This document shows, piece after piece, positions 59,091 through 64,000 of a stretch of 64,000 nt of DNA; within the stretch, counting starts at the first letter, position 1; every line of letters begins with the position of its first letter. Where the stretch lies: NCBI GenBank assembly GCA_032622095.1, contig CP136067.1:134915990-134979989 (forward strand). Direction: 5' to 3'. The stretch is from Siphonodentalium dalli. Taxonomy: Eukaryota > Mollusca > Scaphopoda > Gadilida > Siphonodentaliidae. The notes below the pieces were generated by a model that worked only from the letters and a program-made list of their open reading frames with translations, was not told the DNA's origin and made no database searches. The position numbers and the translations under genes are program-made.

Positions 59091-59785
59091 TTAATTTTGC
59101 TATAACTGGAATCCTTGAACAATTGGTTCTGTGTTAAACCATGTCTCATTTCAATGGTTGGTGAATCTTCGAATCCCCAAATGGATTTATTTATAGGGTT
59201 TCCACGGTGTGACTGACTTTGTAATATTGATACAAGCAATTAGCTTTATGATGGACTGTATTTGATTTTTGGAATCGTAGGTTCATTTTTTGTCGAAAAG
59301 GGGCATTAATCTGATTGGACACAATTTCAAACTTGACCAGAACTTCAATTGTCATATGTCGACCATATTCAAGATATTCTTCGGCTGAGGCATACCAAAA
59401 AATGACGGCCAATGCTCATCGTCTCTAGTTTTGGGTACCAGATAAATGAGCAGTGTCCGTCCCATGTGGGAAAAGAAGAGTTGACATGTATTACTGACTG
59501 CAAAGTATCTGTTCTTCACAATCTATAAATATATCATTAACTTCAAGTTATTATCAGTTGTTGATATTTAGTACTTGTATATTATTATAGTATATATGTC
59601 GTCGTTTTAATAATTACTGCGATTCATACTTCTTTTTACCACATGATAGTGTCAGACCATACATGTACTCCATACTTAGAAAAGATTTGTTACTCCATCT
59701 TGGAAACTCCTCTTCCTTTTCAGATATGGGATTTGCCTCGGACTTCTAGAGACGTTAACTTTAAATATTATTGTTGGCTTTTTAA

Positions 59786-60410
59786 TCCTTCCATGATGGG
59801 AAAATTTTGCGAAAACCCTGTACCAATGCATTCTCTTATATATGCAAGTCTCACATAGGGAGCTTCACAAATATAAGAGAATACATTGGCAATATTTACC
59901 TTGACCTTGCAAGCCAGTGCATTATCTTAACCCTTTACCCAACAAACCGGCCAAATAAAGCTTCAACAGCCTAAAATATCTTCGGTCTGTCTCAATAGAA
60001 CCATACAAATATGGATATCATTGGAACCGGCTCCTTGACCACATTGTGATAGTTACAGTTATGCCCTGTGCCAATGCATTCTCTTATATATGCGAGTCGA
60101 CCATAGCACGCCTCGCATATATAAGAGAATGCATTGGCCTAAAAAAAATCTTTTTTAACACTTTTTACCATTTTTTCTTACATTCTTTAACAATTTTATA
60201 ATTTTTAATGTGTTAAGCCAATGCATTCTCTTATATATGCGAGGCGACCTATGGTCGACTCGCATATATAAGAGAATGCATTGGCGCATGGCCCTTCTGT
60301 TGGGTAAAGGGTTAAATATGCAAGGCTCCCTATGGGACTCACATATATTATAGAATGCACTGGCACAAAATCTTTAATGCTGCACCAGCGCAGCTCCCAC
60401 CATGAGAGGA
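59786..60410. mobile_element. TTAA hairpin MITE, family 3, split by a family-1 MITE
   Basis: Left end TTAA (59782-59785) + 'tccttccatgatggga'. Right end 'cccaccatgagagga' + TTAA (60411-60414). The second hairpin is cut at 'attatcTTAA' (59927-59930) and resumes at 'TTAAatatgcaagg' (60312-60315). The inserted element is copy D below. Confidence 0.85.
59931..60311 (+). mobile_element. TTAA double-hairpin MITE, family 1, copy D (nested)
   Basis: TTAA at 59927-59930 and 60312-60315. 67-nt hairpins at 60071-60137 and 60218-60284. Removing the element and one TTAA rebuilds the interrupted hairpin of the older host MITE, which proves insertion with TTAA duplication. Confidence 0.95.
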
Positions 60411-60759
60411 TTAAAGAAACTGATATAAACATACCAGGTTGAATCTCAATACACTGGTTTTCCTGTTCTGCAATGAGAAGGATTCTCGATCTTCTTCTAG
60501 TCATGACATTTCTGATTTTATTCAACACCCAATGATACTAACACTACATGTCTATCAAAAAACACATTTTAATGCACAACGTATCAAATACAAAACAGCC
60601 TCATTTCACCCAACACAGCAGGCCTTTTTATTAGCGAAAAAGCATGCATATCACTGACATTCATGTTTCCACCATGTTAATCTGGTTCGCGGGCGAAACT
60701 GGGCATTTCGCCACGACCAACAGTAGCTATGTCTATTGAATATGAATTTTCTCAAAATC

Positions 60760-60785
60760 GCGGAGACGTACGTACGTCACCGCGA
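60760..60785. repeat. 26-nt near-perfect palindrome around GACGTACGTACGTC
   Basis: 'cgcggagacgtacgtacgtc' + 'accgcg' is self-complementary except for one a/a pair. It is CpG-rich in AT-rich surroundings. Confidence 0.75.
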
Positions 60786-60789
60786 ATCC

Positions 60790-61490
60790 AATGTCGACGA
60801 TTTTAAGTGGACCTATCATCATATTGAATGACATGAGGTTGTTTCGTCTTTGATGTATTGTATGGAACACTTTCCACACTTAATTGTGTCTATACTTCAT
60901 CACATGCAACAAAATCGTCATTAATTCCTTATGTGTAGATTTGAATGTAAAATGAAAAGACTGTTTTATGCCAAATTGTTTTTTCTATCTCAATATCACA
61001 TTGCAAAGTTGTGTTCACAAAATACGGTCTGTTGCGCTGTGTCACATGGAGAACCAACCATTCATTGATTGAAGTTCTGCCGAGTGAAAGCTTATAGAAT
61101 GTACATGTACATAGTTGTTTCTCAGATTATTTCCTATTTGTTAAAGATGGTCTATCTTTTCCGGGCCATAATTACAACAACATTATTTATATAAAACCCA
61201 ATTTAGAAACTACAATTAAAGAGGCATAATCTGACATTTTGCCTTGGAGGAAAGTGCTAACAAGACAAGAGTTATTCCGCTTGCAATGCAGAAACGCTCA
61301 GAGATTATCAAGCGGGAGAACTCTATCTGAGATCGCCTGAAGTTTCATGGCCGAATTGTTCTAAAAATAGCCCATAAAAATGTCCCAATGGATTGTATGT
61401 AAATATTATACCAATTTATCTGAATAAAATTTGAAATAAAATCTATATTAATTGATAGAAACGTTTCTGGACAGCGGTCTTCAATTCATA
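60790..61490. other. Rab intron sequence, no gene recognised
   Basis: No supported ORF, repeat or RNA gene was seen. Confidence 0.5.
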
Positions 61491-61492
61491 TT

Positions 61493-61709
61493 TACAGTAA
61501 TGCCCTAAATAATGGACTCATTAAGCACAACAGAATTATGGGTAACTTTTCATGATTTAGTCGGAAATATGGCTTGTTGCCATTCATCGGAAAGCTCTCA
61601 GTGAGAGCTTTCCGATGAATGGCAACAAGCCATATTTGCGACTAAATCCTGAAAAGTTCCCATAATTCTGCTGTGGTTAAGGGAGTCGATTATTTAGGGA
61701 ATTACTGTA
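61493..61709. mobile_element. Palindromic hairpin MITE, copy 3
   Basis: Nearly perfect palindrome from 'tacagtaatgccctaaataa' to 'gggaattactgta', with the centre 'gaaagctctcagtgagagct'. Same family as 57345-57561. Confidence 0.85.
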
Positions 61710-62162
61710 TTTATACCCAGGAAACTATATAACACTCAAATTGTTATAGGAAGAGATACCATCTTTAATTGCTAATGCCAAAGAAAAACATATTTCTGAT
61801 TGCGGTTTCCCTTCTCACCCTATTTTGAATTCCCACACTGAAGTTATTTCATGGTATTCAAGAAGATCTTATTCCTTAAAAAGAACACTTTTCAATGTCT
61901 CAGTCTTCGTTTATTTCATATTCTTAGTTAATATAGCGTGTTTATTTCAGTTTGTACAAAGACAATAAAAAACATTGTTTAAACATGAGAAGCCATTAAT
62001 ATCGCGAACTAAAAAAAATAAAAAAAAGTTAAAAATTGTAGGTCTACCTATCAATTTGTAACCCTAACCAGACATTTAATTTTCTTTGCTAATTCTAAAG
62101 TGATATAGGTAGGTCTTGATAGAATTGAGCTAAAAGGCCTAGAATAGCATGAAAATACACAC

Positions 62163-62277
62163 CTTAACGCTGCTAACCCAGTTGCGAACGTTACGAAATG
62201 AAGACTCGGAAGTGACGTCATACATTACAATGACTCCGTCAGCTTTCCTGAAGTATTGCTTCGTTATGCTGCGGAAC
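62163..62277 (-). CDS. Rab GTPase exon after switch II (RKADG / YDVT)
   Basis: The acceptor 'gtactttcatttcag' precedes base 62277 and the donor AAG|GTGTGT follows 62163. The exon is 115 nt: one base completes the preceding codon, then 38 codons read [38 protein letters not shown]. This covers the end of switch II (the ..RFRS.. region) through helix 3. YDVT and the W of the NW motif are standard Rab positions. RKADG suggests the EF-hand Rab group. It ends in phase 0 and joins EGTEDDVV of the next exon. No upstream exon with the P-loop was found between 62278 and 64000. Confidence 0.93.
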
Positions 62278-62868
62278 CTGAAATGAAAGTACATTCCATC
62301 AGCTTTCCTGATGCAGGCATGGCATTTTTAGTGAATTTAAGAGAGCTGCATGCTAACCGTTTGAGAAGTGCATGTCTTGCATGCCATTTAGTAGATATCA
62401 TTCATCTGTTATTAGGCACAACATGAATTCATCTATTTTATCGCTATATGGTTATGGTTTTATTGAGATTCTGCCGGTGATTTACGACCCACCCCAACAA
62501 TCGGGGTAAAAAAACAAGTGGAATGACTGAGTCAATTATACATCAAGATAAAAAACAATTCATATCACTTGAAATATGGCTCCACTGGTGCAAAAGAATC
62601 ATCAAAAGTTCCGAAAGAGTTACTGTTGAGTTCTTGATATTATACCAGAACTTGAAACACATGGACTGATTGGCCACACACACTGAGGTATACCGATGCT
62701 TTCCAGAGAAGCCAGTCACACTGTAGAACGAATGCATTGAGTTAAAAAGTTTGTGCACGTAAGTATGCACACATCGTAACCACATTTTGAACACTGCATG
62801 TCCCGACTCCACGGCCTCTTCATAAACATACGTTGACTGGAATGTCCAATTTGGATTTACATATTTAA

Positions 62869-63239
62869 CCCTTTACCCAACAAACCGGCCAAATAAATCT
62901 TCAACAGCCTAAAATATCTTCGGTCTGTCTCAATAGAACCATAAAATATGGATATCATTGGAACCGGCTCCTTGACCACATTGTGATAGTTACAGTTATG
63001 CCCTGTGCCAATGCATTCTCTTATATATGCGAGTCGACCATAGGTCGCCTCGCATATATAAGAGAATGCATTGGCCTAAAAAATATCTTTTTTTAACACT
63101 TTTTCTTACATTCTTTAACAATTTTATAATTTTTAATGTGTTAAGCCAATGCATTCTCTTATATATGCGAGGCGACCTATGGTCGACTCGCATATATAAG
63201 AGAATGCATTGGCACAGGGCCGTTCTGTTGGGTAAAGGG
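62869..63239 (+). mobile_element. TTAA double-hairpin MITE, family 1, copy E
   Basis: TTAA at 62865-62868 and 63240-63243. 67-nt hairpins at 63008-63074 and 63146-63212. The spacer is slightly shorter than in B-D. Confidence 0.9.
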
Positions 63240-63364
63240 TTAATACCAAATTACATCAGAAAACACATTCCTACAGATAGGAACAAGCCCACTCAGGTAA
63301 GTAGTCACACATCTCCATGAGCTATCCCTCAACTGCACCAGTTGCCACATATAGAACAGTTTAA

Positions 63365-63600
63365 CCCTTTGAGTGCCAGGTCAATTTTTGTATCAACCCA
63401 TATACCCTGTGCCAATGCATTCTCTTATATATGCGAGTCGACCATAGGTCGCCTCGCATATATAAGAGAATGCATTGGCCTAACAATTTTTTTTTTTTTT
63501 TATAAATTTTTTACAATTTTAATAATTTATTCTTATATTCTTTAACAGACTTATTTTGTATGTTTAGGGCCGATAAGATCGGCCCCTGGCACTCAAAGGG
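63365..63600. mobile_element. TTAA hairpin MITE, family 2, copy 2
   Basis: CCCTTTGAGTGCCAGG ... CCTGGCACTCAAAGGG, with TTAA at 63361-63364 and 63601-63604. One 67-nt hairpin at 63412-63478. It is very similar to 11295-11523 and lies only 120 bp from copy E. Confidence 0.9.
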
Positions 63601-63604
63601 TTAA

Positions 63605-64000
63605 AATACGTGATAAAAGTTTTAAATAAAATTAGTCCAAAAGGGAAATGGTCTGAAATTGTAATGGCGGCCTCTCCCATTTCAGTGCATGTTAATAGTC
63701 ACAGAACAAACGTATTTGAGGTGGCAAAGTTCGGGATGAACACTGAAGTATTATCCATGCTCGATTAAAAATTGTCAGTAATATGTAAGCACATCTGACA
63801 CACTCGCGAAATCCTATAATACATGAAGAAACATTAAAAGTTTTGAGCGGCCTCTCCAGCGCACATCCTTCCATGACGCATGTTTTCTCTATTCAACTTG
63901 CAAGTTCGAGAAGAAGTTTTTCTGCAGCATGTTGCTCATAGCTATTACAGCTGAGATTGACTAGTATGTGTCTTTCTGAATACAATTAATTGGTTGAAGA
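63605..64000. other. Rab intron or upstream sequence, nothing recognised
   Basis: No exon of the expected Rab N-terminal part (P-loop, switch I) and no repeat of the families above was seen up to the window edge. Confidence 0.5.

Larger units (their letters stand above)
49800..64000 (-). other. Rab-family GTPase gene, 3' two-thirds (four coding exons seen)
   Basis: The coding exons, in order of transcription, are 62163-62277, 55275-55385, 54238-54314 and 49800-49884. The introns are about 6.8 kb, 1.0 kb and 4.4 kb, all GT-AG, and phases (1-nt carry-in, 0, 0, 2) join without a break. The product runs from just after the DTAGQE region to the C-terminal prenylation motif. The exons coding for the P-loop and switch I are missing, so the gene continues past the right edge. 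YFRKADG in place of the usual YYRGA is typical of the EF-hand Rabs (RASEF/Rab45, CRACR2A/Rab46, Rab44). If so, the missing part may also code for EF-hands and coiled coils. The introns hold most of the MITEs of the window. The 3' UTR and poly(A) signal were not identified. Confidence 0.85.

Noticed and set aside
44338..63478. Regular palindromic repeats that could suggest a CRISPR array
   Set aside because: They lie in separate transposon-like elements with TIRs and TTAA flanks, without spacers or cas genes, and the genome is plainly animal.
1..64000. tRNA, rRNA or spliceosomal RNA genes
   Set aside because: I looked for A/B box-like and conserved RNA motifs by eye and saw none I could support. 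A covariance-model search would be decisive.

Overview
The window is repeat-rich, AT-rich animal nuclear DNA with spliced genes. It has GT-AG introns, a CR1/L2-type LINE, many non-autonomous DNA transposons, satellites and microsatellites. No operons, ribosome binding sites or CRISPR arrays were seen. The repeat style (units ending in CAGGTGAGCTAAAAA, 'ggcggccattttg' units, invertebrate-style TTAA and TAA target-site elements) suggests a marine invertebrate, most likely a mollusc or other lophotrochozoan. That placement is an inference from repeat style only.

Only one host gene is well supported. It is the 3' part of a Rab-family small GTPase on the minus strand. Its four coding exons are 62163-62277, 55275-55385, 54238-54314 and 49800-49884. 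All splice sites are canonical and all phases agree. The joined exons carry the conserved GTPase motifs from just after the switch II region (RKADG, NKTD, ETSAK) to a C-terminal KRKCCG prenylation motif. The P-loop exons must lie beyond the right edge. The RKADG signature points to the large EF-hand Rab group (RASEF/CRACR2A-like). The introns are packed with mobile elements. The 3' end of the G4 exon, including its 5' splice site, has been amplified into a 40-bp minisatellite (54788-55290) that leaves an array of duplicate splice donors in the intron.

Left part (1-11,000): G-rich tandem repeats. Then a 2.7-kb foldback element with about 0.7-kb inverted arms around a minisatellite core (1486-4166). 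Then Helitron-like short elements, and a satellite cluster in both orientations (9091-10985) that interrupts a perfect palindrome. Middle (11,000-16,571): a nearly full-length LINE with an SGNH-esterase ORF1 and an APE-RT ORF2 broken by two deletions/frameshifts. From 16,571 to 23,600: tandem repeats, a 20-bp minisatellite, a 0.7-kb ATC microsatellite and a TTAA-flanked MITE. From 23,828 to 29,425: a second, larger relative of the foldback element, with its own nested insertions, flanked by remnants of a PHD-type LINE ORF1.

Right part (29,900-64,000): tandem and dispersed repeats, a 1.1-kb TAA-flanked PIF/Harbinger-like element with nested hairpins, several palindromic MITEs and the Rab gene. 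Scattered through the right half, with one copy just upstream of the LINE, are TTAA-flanked MITEs of three terminal-repeat families. They all carry the same kind of hairpin module, exactly 67 nt in every intact copy. One of these MITEs sits inside another and shows the TTAA insertion site directly.
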